From NCBI GenBank assembly GCA_018828125.1, contig JAHJWB010000005.1, positions 1 to 64,000 of the forward strand: a stretch of 64,000 bases of DNA, read 5' to 3'. The notes under the pieces are model-generated. The model saw only the letters and a program-made list of their open reading frames with translations. It ran no database searches and was not told the DNA's origin. Position 1 is the first letter of the stretch, and each line of letters begins with the position of its first letter. The DNA is from Gammaproteobacteria bacterium (GTDB lineage Bacteria; Pseudomonadota; Gammaproteobacteria; Burkholderiales; Burkholderiaceae_C). Positions 25,442 through 33,841 of the stretch are shown here, one piece after another. The translations under genes and the position numbers were made by a program.

Positions 25442-26257
25442 ATGCCAGTCGCAACCGGCGGCGCATTGGTGCCGCCCACGTTGACCGTTGCGGTGCTGAC
25501 CCACAACGAGGCACACCGCATTGAAGCCTGCCTGAAGAGCGCCGCGTTTGCCGACCAGGTGCTGGTGGTGGACAGTGGCAGCACGGACGACACCGTGGCC
25601 ATCGCCAAGGGGCTGGGCGCCGAGGTGCACAGCTATCCCGACTGGCAAGGCTTTGCCGTGCAGCGCAACCGTCTTCTTGCCCATTCGCGCGGTGACTACG
25701 TGTTTTTTCTGGACGCCGACGAGGTCATGACGCCGGCCTTCGCGCAAGAGCTCCAAGCCATCGTGCGCTCGGGTGTGCAGGGGGTGTGGACCATCCGCTG
25801 GCGCATGGTGGCTTATGGGCATGAACTCAAGTATTTCCGGTCGCAGTCGCAGATTGAGCGCTTGTTTGTGCGCGCGATGGTCAAGGAATACACCGGCGTT
25901 GTGCACGAGCAGGCAGAACTGCACCCGCTGCCTGGTGGTGTCGCTGTGCCGCGCCACCTGATCAAGGCGCGCCTGCTGCACTACTCGCGCACCACGGTGC
26001 GGGGCAGCCTTGAAAAATTGACCCAGTACGTGATGCTGGGCGCTGCCAAGCGGGCAGAGGCGGGCAAGCACGGGGGGGTCGTGCGCGGCCTTGCCTCGGG
26101 CGGGTCGATGTTTTTGCGGCTCTATGTCTTTCGCCTGGGTTTTTTGTGTGGCGGCGCGGGGTTTTTGTACTGCCTGTTTGTGGCGCTGGAGGGCTTTTTT
26201 CGTTATGCGGCCCTGCACTACGACCGCGACAGCCTGACCGGCAAGGTGATTCGCTGA
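25442..26257 (+). CDS. Family 2 glycosyltransferase (WaaE/KdtX-like)
   Basis: 271 residues from the ATG at 25442, three bases after the zinc-finger gene's stop codon. GT-A fold signatures: LTVAVLTHNEAHRIEACLKS, DQVLVVDSGSTDDT and FFLDADEVM with the DxD site. A hydrophobic C-terminal segment (LYVFRLGFLCGGAGFLYC) anchors it at the inner membrane. This subgroup adds sugars, often glucose, to the lipopolysaccharide inner core. The stop codon overlaps the next start (TGATG). Confidence 0.88.
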   Translation: MPVATGGALVPPTLTVAVLTHNEAHRIEACLKSAAFADQVLVVDSGSTDDTVAIAKGLGAEVHSYPDWQGFAVQRNRLLAHSRGDYVFFLDADEVMTPAFAQELQAIVRSGVQGVWTIRWRMVAYGHELKYFRSQSQIERLFVRAMVKEYTGVVHEQAELHPLPGGVAVPRHLIKARLLHYSRTTVRGSLEKLTQYVMLGAAKRAEAGKHGGVVRGLASGGSMFLRLYVFRLGFLCGGAGFLYCLFVALEGFFRYAALHYDRDSLTGKVIR

Positions 26258-27510
26258 TGGATGCCCAGCGCTGGTTTGGCCGCGCCGCGAGTGTCAGTGC
26301 GTTCCTGGTGCCCGGGCTTGCGCTGTGGTTGCCTTCTGGCTATTCCTATGGTGCCGTCCTGCTGTTGCTCGCCACCCTGGCCAGTGCACCGCTGTGGCTG
26401 CACCGCCCGGCGCCACGCGCGGCGTGGTGGTTGACGGCTGCGTTCTCCTGCATGGCAGCCCTGTGGATGCTGGACGTGGGCACCACCTGGGGCTGGGGCA
26501 GCATGGACCGGCCGGTGAAATACCTGCTGGCCTTGCCGTGCATCTTCTTTTTGATGACCTTCGAGCCGCGCGCGGCGTGGTTGTGGATGGGCATCGCGGT
26601 GGGCGCGGTGGGCAGCGGGCTCGTTGCCCTGTACCAGACCTTTGTGATGGGTCTGCCCCGGGCCAACGGTTTCACCAATGCGATCCAGTACGGCAACCTG
26701 AGCATGCTGCTGGCGGTGATGAGTGGCCTGCTGCTGGTGGTGCAGTTCAAGCGCTGGTGCCTGTGGCAGCGGCTGCTGTTGAGCAGTGCCATCTTGCTGG
26801 GTGCGACGGGTTCTGTGCTGTCCCAGTCGCGGGGCGGCTGGCTGGCCCTGGTGCTGCTGCTGCCCGTGTGCGCGTGGCTGTTGGTGCGCACCACAGGGCA
26901 GCGCCGTGTGTACTGGGGCCTGTGCGCGCTGGCGCTGGCGGCGGCTGCGTTGTCGCAAGTGCCCGCGGTAGAGCAGCGGGTGGACGAGGCGCGCCAGGAA
27001 GTGCTGATTTACAAAGACCATGGCGACGGCCACAACTCGGTGGGACAGCGCTTGGCGCACTGGCGCCTGGCGTGGGAGATGGGCTGGGACAAGCCTTTGA
27101 CCGGGTGGGGCCGAGCAGGCTATACCGAGGAGAAGGCGCGGCGCGTGGCAGCAGGCCTGGCGAATCCGGCCGTGCTGGAATTTGGCCACGCGCACAACGA
27201 GATCCTCGACATGTTCGCCAAGCGGGGGTTGTCGGGCGTGCTGCTGCTACTGGCGTTCTATGGCATTCCGCTGGCCATGTTCTGGCCCACGGCGCGGCGC
27301 ATTCGCGATGGCTCCGGCAAGATGGACAAGGAATCGCTGTCGCTCTGTCTGGTGGGCGTGATGGTGCCGTTGTCATACATTGGTTTTGGTTTGACGCAGG
27401 TCTTTTTGGCCCACAACAGCGGCAACATGTTCTACCTCTTCATGTGCCCTCTGGTGCTGGCCGCCCTGCATGAACGGCGCGCGCGCATGGGCTGCCCACG
27501 TCCACTGTGA
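26257..27510 (+). CDS. O-antigen ligase / Wzy-type membrane protein
   Basis: 417 residues from the ATG at 26257, overlapping the upstream stop codon. About ten to twelve hydrophobic segments with the large periplasmic loop of the Wzy_C/WaaL family: SQSRGGWLALVLLLPVCAW and, in the loop, GWGRAGY and EFGHAHNEILDMFAKRGLSG (the H-x2-N-x-L motif of ligases). WaaL joins O-antigen to lipid A-core in the periplasm; polymerase activity is the main alternative. Genetic coupling to two glycosyltransferases supports a lipopolysaccharide role. Confidence 0.85.
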   Translation: MDAQRWFGRAASVSAFLVPGLALWLPSGYSYGAVLLLLATLASAPLWLHRPAPRAAWWLTAAFSCMAALWMLDVGTTWGWGSMDRPVKYLLALPCIFFLMTFEPRAAWLWMGIAVGAVGSGLVALYQTFVMGLPRANGFTNAIQYGNLSMLLAVMSGLLLVVQFKRWCLWQRLLLSSAILLGATGSVLSQSRGGWLALVLLLPVCAWLLVRTTGQRRVYWGLCALALAAAALSQVPAVEQRVDEARQEVLIYKDHGDGHNSVGQRLAHWRLAWEMGWDKPLTGWGRAGYTEEKARRVAAGLANPAVLEFGHAHNEILDMFAKRGLSGVLLLLAFYGIPLAMFWPTARRIRDGSGKMDKESLSLCLVGVMVPLSYIGFGLTQVFLAHNSGNMFYLFMCPLVLAALHERRARMGCPRPL

Positions 27511-27520
27511 GATGACACGA

Positions 27521-27648
27521 CACTCCCCTGAGTCCCTTCGGGCCTTCCCCCCGCTCTCGCATTGCTGCGCAATGCGGGCAGGGGGACGCAGCCCTCGCTG
27601 CGGGGCGGCCCTTGCTCGGCTGCCCTGGTCCGGGCCGTGCCAGTCTCA
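27521..27648 (+). repeat. GC-rich 3'-end repeat, copy 2 (after the O-antigen ligase-like gene)
   Basis: CCCCTGAGTCCCTTCGGGCC followed by CTTCCCCCC, GGGGGACGCAGCCCTCGCTG and CGGGGCGGCCCTTG. This is the subtype shared with copy 4. It begins about a dozen bases past the stop codon in the gene's own orientation. Confidence 0.82.
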
Positions 27649-27706
27649 TAGGCGGCCGGCCGTGCACAGTCTGTCGCGCCAAGATACTGAAACATAAGGC
27701 CTCCCG

Positions 27707-28681
27707 ATGCATATCCTGTTGGTCAACAACTCCCCCATCCCCGTCTACGGCTACGGCGGCACCGAGCGCGTGATCTGGGATCTGGGCAAGACGCTGGTGC
27801 AGCTGGGCCACCGCGTGAGCTATCTGGTGCCCGACGGTTCCAGTTGCGACTTCGGGCATGTGCTGCCCATCCGCCCCGACGCTCCGTGGGAGGGGCAGAT
27901 CCCCACTGATGTAGACATTGCGCACTTTCAATTCAACCCCCGCACCGAGCTGAGCCGGCCTTACCTCGTCACAGAACACGGCAATGCGCGCAAACCCAAG
28001 CCGCTGCCGCTGAACACGGTGTTTCTGTCGCGCGACCATGCAGCGCGGTATGGCTCCACCGAGTTTGTCTACAACGGGCTCGATTGGAATGGATACGGCC
28101 CCGTCAACTTTGACGTGCCGCGCCCGCGCTACCACTTTCTGGGCAAGGCGGCGTGGGGGGTGAAGAACGTGCGCGGCGCCATCAAGGTGGCCAAGATGGC
28201 GGGCGTGGAGCTGGACGTGCTGGGCGGCGACCGCATCAACTTCAAGCGCGGCTTTCGCTGGACGCTGTCGCGCAAGATCCATTTCCACGGCATGGTGGGC
28301 GGCACGCAGAAGACAGAGCTGCTCAACGCGTCGCGCGGGCTGATCTTCCCGGTGCGCTGGCACGAGCCCTTTGGCCTGGCGGTGATCGAAAGCCTGTATT
28401 TCGGCTGCCCGGTGTTTTCGACCCCTTATGGTGCGCTGCCCGAACTGGTGCCTGTGCACTGTGGCGTGCTGTCGGCCGAGGCGCAGGTGCTGGCCGAGGC
28501 CGTGCGCAACAACCGTTTTGACGCGCGTGCCTGCCACGCGCACGTGGTGGAGCATTTCGGCGCCGAGCGCATGGCGCGCAACTACCTGCGCATGTACGAA
28601 CGTGTGCTGGCGGGCGAAAAAATCAACGCCCAACCGCCCGTCATCCAGGGCCCCGCGCGCGAACTGCCCTGGAAAGGCTGA
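27707..28681 (+). CDS. Family 4 glycosyltransferase
   Basis: 324 residues. GT-B fold with the N-terminal Gly-rich loop (PIPVYGYGGTERVIWDLGK) and the C-terminal nucleotide-sugar site (FPVRWHEPFGLAVIESLYFG, the E-x7-E motif), plus YGALPELV. Cytosolic; likely transfers a sugar to lipopolysaccharide core or another surface glycan. About 200 bp separate it from the ligase-like gene, occupied by a GC-rich repeat, so it may have its own promoter. Confidence 0.88.
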   Translation: MHILLVNNSPIPVYGYGGTERVIWDLGKTLVQLGHRVSYLVPDGSSCDFGHVLPIRPDAPWEGQIPTDVDIAHFQFNPRTELSRPYLVTEHGNARKPKPLPLNTVFLSRDHAARYGSTEFVYNGLDWNGYGPVNFDVPRPRYHFLGKAAWGVKNVRGAIKVAKMAGVELDVLGGDRINFKRGFRWTLSRKIHFHGMVGGTQKTELLNASRGLIFPVRWHEPFGLAVIESLYFGCPVFSTPYGALPELVPVHCGVLSAEAQVLAEAVRNNRFDARACHAHVVEHFGAERMARNYLRMYERVLAGEKINAQPPVIQGPARELPWKG

Positions 28682-28790
28682 GGCGCCCCCTGAGTCGCCT
28701 TCGGCGCCTTCCCCCCAGGGGGACGCACCCGGTGGACCGGCTAAGCCGGATCCATGGGTGCACTGGCTTTGCGCCGCGCCGGTTTTTGAG
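28682..28790 (+). repeat. GC-rich 3'-end repeat, copy 3 (after the family 4 glycosyltransferase)
   Basis: Starts at the first base after the TGA stop: GGCGCCCCCTGAGTCGCC, TTCGGCGCCTTCCCCCC, AGGGGGACGCACCCGGTGG, then a CCGGCTAAGCCGG hairpin. A trace of another common Burkholderiales repeat (AAGCCTGTCGAAGC) occurs downstream near 28855-28870. Confidence 0.83.
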
Positions 28791-28923
28791 GGCGGGCGCT
28801 CCGCCATTCGCAAATCCTGACCCGCGCCCGGCGTTCACCCCACAGCCGTGCGGGTTAAGCCTGTCGAAGCGAGGGCACGCTGGGCACTCTCGCGCCATGC
28901 AATGCCGAGAAGTTTTGATTAAA

Positions 28924-28964
28924 ATGGCCTCTAGCGCTTATTCCATAAGCGCTAGCAGCTATCA
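28924..28964 (-). repeat. AGCGCTT palindromic repeat, copy 4
   Basis: TGGCCTCTAGCGCTT..AAGCGCTAGCAGCTATCAAAA, arms at 28933-28939 and 28947-28953; minus orientation by its flanks. It lies 12 bp past the 3' end of the nitronate monooxygenase gene. Confidence 0.88.
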
Positions 28965-28975
28965 AAACAATAGTT

Positions 28976-30103
28976 TTATTGCGGTTCAGACTTGGATGTA
29001 ATGGCTGCCATCGCGGTCTGCCATTCCTGCGCCAGCAAGGCAACCAGCGCCGCTGCGGGCAGGGGCCGCACCTTGGCCACGCCCTGGCCCGCCCACAGAG
29101 ACACATGGTCGGCCCGGCCCGCCTGTGCCGATGCGCGGCGCAGGGCACCAGTCAACGCGTTCTGCACAGGGTAGGGCGGCACGGCGGCCTCATCGGCGCG
29201 CAGTTGCTCCATCATGGTGTTGACAATGCCGCGTGCAGGGCGGCCCGAGAAGATGCGTGTGGTGCGCGTGTCCGTTGCTGTGGTTCCAGCGCGAGTCAGT
29301 GCCTCGCGGTAGGGAGCGCTGATGCCCGACTCTGGGCAGCTCAGAAACGCTGTTCCCATTTGTACGCCTTGAGCGCCCAGCGCCAGCGCGCCCGCAATGC
29401 CGCGCCCGTCCATGATGCCGCCCGCGGCAATGACGGGGATGGACAGCACGTCCACACACTGCGTCACCAGCGTCAGCGTGCCCACCATGCTGGCCTCAAA
29501 GTCGGCCAGCGACGGTGGGGTTCCGGTGTCCGCTGCTGGCTGCGTGAGCGTCAGGAACGTGCCCCGGTGTCCCCCGGCTTCCATGCCCGACGCACAGACC
29601 GCATCAGCCCCCACGGCCGCCCACGCCTGCGCCTCGGCCACCGTGGTGGCGGTGCCGATCACCACGCTGCCCACCGCTTGCAGCCGCGCTACCTGCTCGG
29701 CGGTCAGGATGCCAAACGTGAAGCTGGCTACCGCCGGGCGCGCAGCGATCAGGGCCTCGAACTGCGCTTCAAAGTCCTCGCACCACTGTGCGGGCCGTTC
29801 GGGCACCAGGCCGAACTCGGCATAAAACGGCGCCAGGCGTTCCAGAGCGCGGGTCACCGTGGCCTCATCAGGCTGCGGAGTGCTTTGCACAAACAGGTTC
29901 ATGCCAAAGGGCTTGCCGGTGCGCTCGCGCACCTCGGCCGCGACCGCCGCCATGGCGGTCGGTGAACGCATGCCGCAGCCCAGCACGCCCAGGCCCCCGG
30001 CTTCGGACACGGCAGCCACCAGCGCAGGTGTGTCAGACCCGGTCATGGGGCCCTGGAGGATGGGCAGTGCAAGGCCCAGACGGGTGGTGAGGGATGTAGG
30101 CAT
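28976..30103 (-). CDS. Nitronate monooxygenase family protein
   Basis: 375 residues, FMN-binding TIM barrel of the NMO/2-nitropropane dioxygenase family: LGLALPILQGPMTGSDTPAL, SEAGGLGVLGCG, AVCASGMEAGGHRG with the catalytic-His region, PVIAAGGIMDGRGIAGAL and GVQMGTAFLSCPES. It oxidises propionate 3-nitronate and related compounds; many annotated members have other oxidoreductase roles. The LysR gene lies 24 bp upstream on the same strand. Confidence 0.88.
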   Translation of the reverse strand: MPTSLTTRLGLALPILQGPMTGSDTPALVAAVSEAGGLGVLGCGMRSPTAMAAVAAEVRERTGKPFGMNLFVQSTPQPDEATVTRALERLAPFYAEFGLVPERPAQWCEDFEAQFEALIAARPAVASFTFGILTAEQVARLQAVGSVVIGTATTVAEAQAWAAVGADAVCASGMEAGGHRGTFLTLTQPAADTGTPPSLADFEASMVGTLTLVTQCVDVLSIPVIAAGGIMDGRGIAGALALGAQGVQMGTAFLSCPESGISAPYREALTRAGTTATDTRTTRIFSGRPARGIVNTMMEQLRADEAAVPPYPVQNALTGALRRASAQAGRADHVSLWAGQGVAKVRPLPAAALVALLAQEWQTAMAAITSKSEPQ

Positions 30104-30127
30104 GGAAAAACTCCGGTGGCTGGAGGA

Positions 30128-31042
30128 TCAGGCGGTGATGGGAATGGGAATGGGAACAGGCAACGACAGGGGGATGGCGGCCGGGGCGCTGGCACGCAAA
30201 GCTGCATGCAGCGCGTCCAGCGCAGGCGACTGGTAGCTGCGTCGGCGCACCAGTACCGTGTCGCAGTCCGCCAGCGGCACCAAGTGCAAGGCCGGGGGCT
30301 CGCGCATCAGTTCGATGACCGCCCGGGGTACCACCCCGGCGCAACGGCCAGCGGCCACACAAGCCAAGATGGCGTGGTACGACGCCAGCTCCAGCACCTT
30401 GGGTGCTACACCGCTGTGCTGCTGCATGTACGACTCGCCCATGCGGCGGTAGGTGCAGCCATTGCCAAATGCGGCCAACGTGTCCAGTTGCAGATCTGCG
30501 GGCGAGGCCACCGGCGGGTGGTCTGCGGGCAGGGCCAGCAGCAGGGTTTCAGTGAACACCGCGGTGTGCTTCACCGGCGCATCCGCATCCACGCCCGGTG
30601 GCGGCCAGGCGACCAGCGCGCAGTCGATGGTGTGGGACAGCACCTGCTCCACCAGCTGGCGCGAGGGGGCGGTGGATAGATCCAGCACCAGCTCGGGCCA
30701 CTGAGCGTGCAGTTGCGCCAGCGGCTGCGGCAGGCGCGCGGCGGCCGTGCTCTCCATGGCGCCCAGGCGCAGGCGCCCGCCTGGCTGGCCTGGGTGTACC
30801 GACTGCCGGGCCTCCTCGGCCAGTGCCAACAACCGGTCGGCATAGCCGCGCAGCGACTCGCCTGCGGGCGTCAGCACCATGCGCTTGCCTTCGCGCAGGA
30901 ACAGCGTGGCGCCCAGCTGCTCTTCCAGCTGCTGCACCCGGGTGGTCACGTTCGACTGCACGCGCCCCAGCCGCTCGGCGGCGCGGGTCACGCTGCCCTC
31001 TGCGGCCACGGTGCGAAAGATTTCCAGGGCGGCCAAATCCAT
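30128..31042 (-). CDS. LysR-family transcriptional regulator
   Basis: 304 residues with an N-terminal helix-turn-helix (VAAEGSVTRAAERLGRVQSN, VTTRVQQLEEQLG) and a co-factor domain. It is followed at 24 bp by the nitronate monooxygenase gene and diverges from the YjiJ-type MFS gene across 72 bp. That gap holds a GAGAT-N16-ATCTC dyad (31058-31083) around an AT-rich centre, a candidate binding site. It probably controls both sides; effector unknown. Confidence 0.9.
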   Translation of the reverse strand: MDLAALEIFRTVAAEGSVTRAAERLGRVQSNVTTRVQQLEEQLGATLFLREGKRMVLTPAGESLRGYADRLLALAEEARQSVHPGQPGGRLRLGAMESTAAARLPQPLAQLHAQWPELVLDLSTAPSRQLVEQVLSHTIDCALVAWPPPGVDADAPVKHTAVFTETLLLALPADHPPVASPADLQLDTLAAFGNGCTYRRMGESYMQQHSGVAPKVLELASYHAILACVAAGRCAGVVPRAVIELMREPPALHLVPLADCDTVLVRRRSYQSPALDALHAALRASAPAAIPLSLPVPIPIPITA

Positions 31043-31114
31043 GTTTGTTCTCTTTGTGAGATGATTTGTTAAAAATAAATCTCTAAACAGAATGATAGAC
31101 CGGAAACTCCTGCC

Positions 31115-32386
31115 ATGGAACCACTGACATCCCGTGACGCCTCCGGGCCAGCCCCCATCGCGCTGTCAGACCAACCGCTGGCCGTGGCGCTGGCAGGCAT
31201 GGCGTCGCTGGCGGCGGCCATGGGCATTGGGCGGTTTGCCTTCACGCCCCTTCTGCCGATGATGTTGCACGACGGGGTGGTGACGCTGGCGGGTGGCAGC
31301 TGGTTGGCCACCGCCAACTATCTGGGTTACCTCGTGGGGGCGCTGGCCTGCATGGCGCTGCCCTGGTTGGCGCCCCGCGCGCGGCAGGTGTGGCACGCGG
31401 CACGGCTTGCGCGGTGGGGGCTGGTGGCTACGGTGTTGCTCACGCTGGGTATGGCGCTGCCACTGCCCGCCACCTGGCCCGCGCTGCGTTTTGCAGCGGG
31501 CGTGGCGAGCGCGCTGGTGTTCCTGAACGTGTCGGTGTGGTGCATGGTGCGGCTGGTGGCGCTGGGCCAGCCCGCGCTGGGCGGATTGATCTTTTGCGGG
31601 CCGGGGCTGGGCATTGTGCTGACCGGTCTGTCGGCCAGTGCCATGGTGGCGCTGCAATGGCCAGCCGCAGCGGGTTGGGCCGTGTTCGGCGTGCTTAGCA
31701 TGGGGCTGTGTGCTGCCATCTGGCCTGTGCTGCACGGGGTAGCGCAGCCGCCTGCTGCCAACGGGGCCGCGCATCTTTCGGGCGATGGGCTGCCCGGTCA
31801 TGGGCCCTGGGCGCGCACGGGGCTCACACTGGCCTACGGCTTGGCGGGGCTGGGCTATATCGTGACGGCCACCTTTTTGCCCGTGATTGCGCGGGCTGCC
31901 TTGCCCGCCGGGTCGCCCTGGCCCGACCTGTTCTGGCCGCTGTTCGGCGCAGGTGTGGCTTTGGGTGCTGCGTTGTCCACCCGCACCCCCGCAGGGTGGG
32001 ACCGGCGCTGGCTGCTGACGGCCGCTTATGTGGTGCAGGCCGCCGCCATTGCGCTCAGCTTGGTCTGGCCAGGGCCCGCGGGCTTTGCATTGGGCAGCTT
32101 GCTGCTGGGCCTGCCATTCACGGCCATCACGTTTTATGCGCTGCAGGAAGCGCGTCGCGTGTGGCCGTCGGCGGGTGACAGCTTTCCGGGGCTGCTGACC
32201 GCCGCATATGGCATCGGCCAGATTGCAGGCCCGCCCATGGTGGCGTGGATGCTGCACCACACGGCCACACAGGGCGAAGGGTTCGTCTATGGCTTGGCGG
32301 TGGCAGCGGCTGCGCTGGCAGTGGGCGCCGGGCTGTATGCCGCGATGGCCTGGCGCTGGCCCTTGCAGAAACAGCCCGCGCGCTGA
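31115..32386 (+). CDS. MFS transporter, YbfB/YjiJ family
   Basis: 423 residues with twelve hydrophobic segments. The first segment, GMASLAAAMGIGRFAFTPLL, and NYLGYLVGALAC fit the YbfB/YjiJ group of putative exporters. Substrate unknown. It diverges from the LysR gene. Its 3' end is 24 bp from the convergent sensor kinase gene, with only a small TGGATCGG-type dyad between. Confidence 0.85.
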   Translation: MEPLTSRDASGPAPIALSDQPLAVALAGMASLAAAMGIGRFAFTPLLPMMLHDGVVTLAGGSWLATANYLGYLVGALACMALPWLAPRARQVWHAARLARWGLVATVLLTLGMALPLPATWPALRFAAGVASALVFLNVSVWCMVRLVALGQPALGGLIFCGPGLGIVLTGLSASAMVALQWPAAAGWAVFGVLSMGLCAAIWPVLHGVAQPPAANGAAHLSGDGLPGHGPWARTGLTLAYGLAGLGYIVTATFLPVIARAALPAGSPWPDLFWPLFGAGVALGAALSTRTPAGWDRRWLLTAAYVVQAAAIALSLVWPGPAGFALGSLLLGLPFTAITFYALQEARRVWPSAGDSFPGLLTAAYGIGQIAGPPMVAWMLHHTATQGEGFVYGLAVAAAALAVGAGLYAAMAWRWPLQKQPAR

Positions 32387-32410
32387 TGCGCTGGGAGCCG
32401 GATCGACCAA

Positions 32411-33694
32411 TCAGTGGATCGGGTGCACGGCTGCCGCCGCAGCCGAAGCAGGCGCCAGCGGCAGGGCCAGCACAAAACACGCGCCACCCTCGCCGTCAGC
32501 ACGGTCCTGGCAGTGCACCGTGCCGTTGTGGCGGCCCGCAATCGACCGCACCAGCGCCAGTCCCAAGCCCACACCGCCTGCGCGCTCGCTGGCGCCGGGC
32601 AGTCGGTAAAACGGTTCGAAGATGCGTTCGCGGTGGGTGACGGGGACGCCCGGGCCGTGGTCGCACACATGCACCTCGGCGCGCCCCTGGCGGCGGTGCA
32701 CCACCACGGTGATCTCGCCCGTGCTGTAGCGCCGCGCGTTCTCCAGCAGGTTGCGGATGGCCCGGCGCAGCAGCTTGGCCACGCCGCGCACTTCCACGGA
32801 ATCGGGGCTGGCGCTCACGTCAAGGTCGGCGTCCACACGTGCGCATTCCTCGGCCACGAGGCCGATGAGGTCCACCAGTTCCACGGTGCCCACGTCCGCT
32901 TCGCGCGCATCCAGCCGGCTGGCCAGCAGGATCTCGTCCACCAACTGGTCCAGCTCGGCGATGTTGCGCAAAATTTCAGTGCGGAACGTGGGGGAGGGCT
33001 GCTGCCCGCCCATCAATTCCAGCCCCATGCGGATGCGGGTCAGCGGGGAGCGCAGTTCGTGCGAGGCATTTGCGAGTAGTGACTTGTGGGATTTGACGAG
33101 TGTTTCCACACGCTCGGCCGCTGCGTTGAACTGGCGCGCGAGGTCCGCCACTTCGTCCTGGCCTTGTTCAGGCACACGCACCGACAGGTCGCCTTCTCCA
33201 AACTTCTGCACGCTGCGCTGCAGGGCTTCCAGCCGCAAGGTGAGGCGGCGGATGATGGGGTACACCCCCACGGCCACGGCCAGGCCCACAATGCCGAGCA
33301 GCCACAAAAATCCAAACGGTGGGCGCGTCCAGAAGGCCAGATCGCTCTGGTTGCGGCCGCCCCGCTCGCCGCGTTCGCGGTCGGGGCGCGGCGGGCGCGG
33401 TGCGATCTGCATGCTGAAAATCTGGCCGTTGTCCGCCTGGATCTGGAACTCAAGGGCCTCACCGGGCTCGCCCGGCTGGCGGCTCGACAGGCCGCGCAGT
33501 ACGAGGTTGCCTTCGGGGTCGCGCAGCACCATCTCCCGCGATGGGGGTACGAAGGGCTGGGTGTTCTGCACCTTTTGCTCTTCTGCAATGCGCCAAGCCC
33601 AGCCCACCGTGAGTGTGAGCACCGCCATGCCACCGACAACAGCCAGCCAGATGCGCAGATAGAGACGTCGGGAAAACGGATTACTCAAAGACAT
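32411..33694 (-). CDS. Sensor histidine kinase
   Basis: 427 residues. TM1 about 13-33, a short periplasmic domain of about 95 residues (Arg/Pro-rich near 98-112), TM2 about 128-147, HAMP (to about 200), phospho-acceptor His212 in NASHELRSPLTRIRMGLEL, and an ATPase domain with N box RNLLENARRY, DHGPGVP, EPFYRLPG and GVGLGLAL. It autophosphorylates and signals to the regulator encoded just upstream. Between the two genes sits a GC-rich 3'-end repeat, which could uncouple their expression. Confidence 0.93.
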   Translation of the reverse strand: MSLSNPFSRRLYLRIWLAVVGGMAVLTLTVGWAWRIAEEQKVQNTQPFVPPSREMVLRDPEGNLVLRGLSSRQPGEPGEALEFQIQADNGQIFSMQIAPRPPRPDRERGERGGRNQSDLAFWTRPPFGFLWLLGIVGLAVAVGVYPIIRRLTLRLEALQRSVQKFGEGDLSVRVPEQGQDEVADLARQFNAAAERVETLVKSHKSLLANASHELRSPLTRIRMGLELMGGQQPSPTFRTEILRNIAELDQLVDEILLASRLDAREADVGTVELVDLIGLVAEECARVDADLDVSASPDSVEVRGVAKLLRRAIRNLLENARRYSTGEITVVVHRRQGRAEVHVCDHGPGVPVTHRERIFEPFYRLPGASERAGGVGLGLALVRSIAGRHNGTVHCQDRADGEGGACFVLALPLAPASAAAAAVHPIH

Positions 33695-33731
33695 TCAGCA
33701 GTTCCCGCATCGATATGCAACATCCACGGGC

Positions 33732-33838
33732 TTTGATACTGGCGCGGCACGACCAGGGACGCCAAGCCAAGGGCCGCCCCGCAGCGAGGGCGTCGTCCCC
33801 GTGGGGGGAAGGCGCCGAAGGCGACTCTGGAGGGCATC
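33732..33838 (-). repeat. GC-rich 3'-end repeat, copy 4 (between regulator and kinase genes)
   Basis: On the minus strand: CCAGAGTCGCCTTCGGCGCC, TTCCCCCC, GGGGACGACGCCCTCGCTGC, GGGGCGGCCCTTGG. It starts a few bases after the response regulator stop codon and fills most of the 147-bp gap before the kinase start. It shares its second half with copy 2, defining a subtype. Confidence 0.8.
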
Positions 33839-33841
33839 CAT

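Noticed and set aside
31058-31083. Definite LysR promoter with -35/-10 boxes upstream of the YjiJ-type gene
   Set aside because: The dyad is plausible, but box spacing is poor (TTGTTA to ATGATA 20 bp), so it is mentioned with the LysR gene and not called as a separate site.
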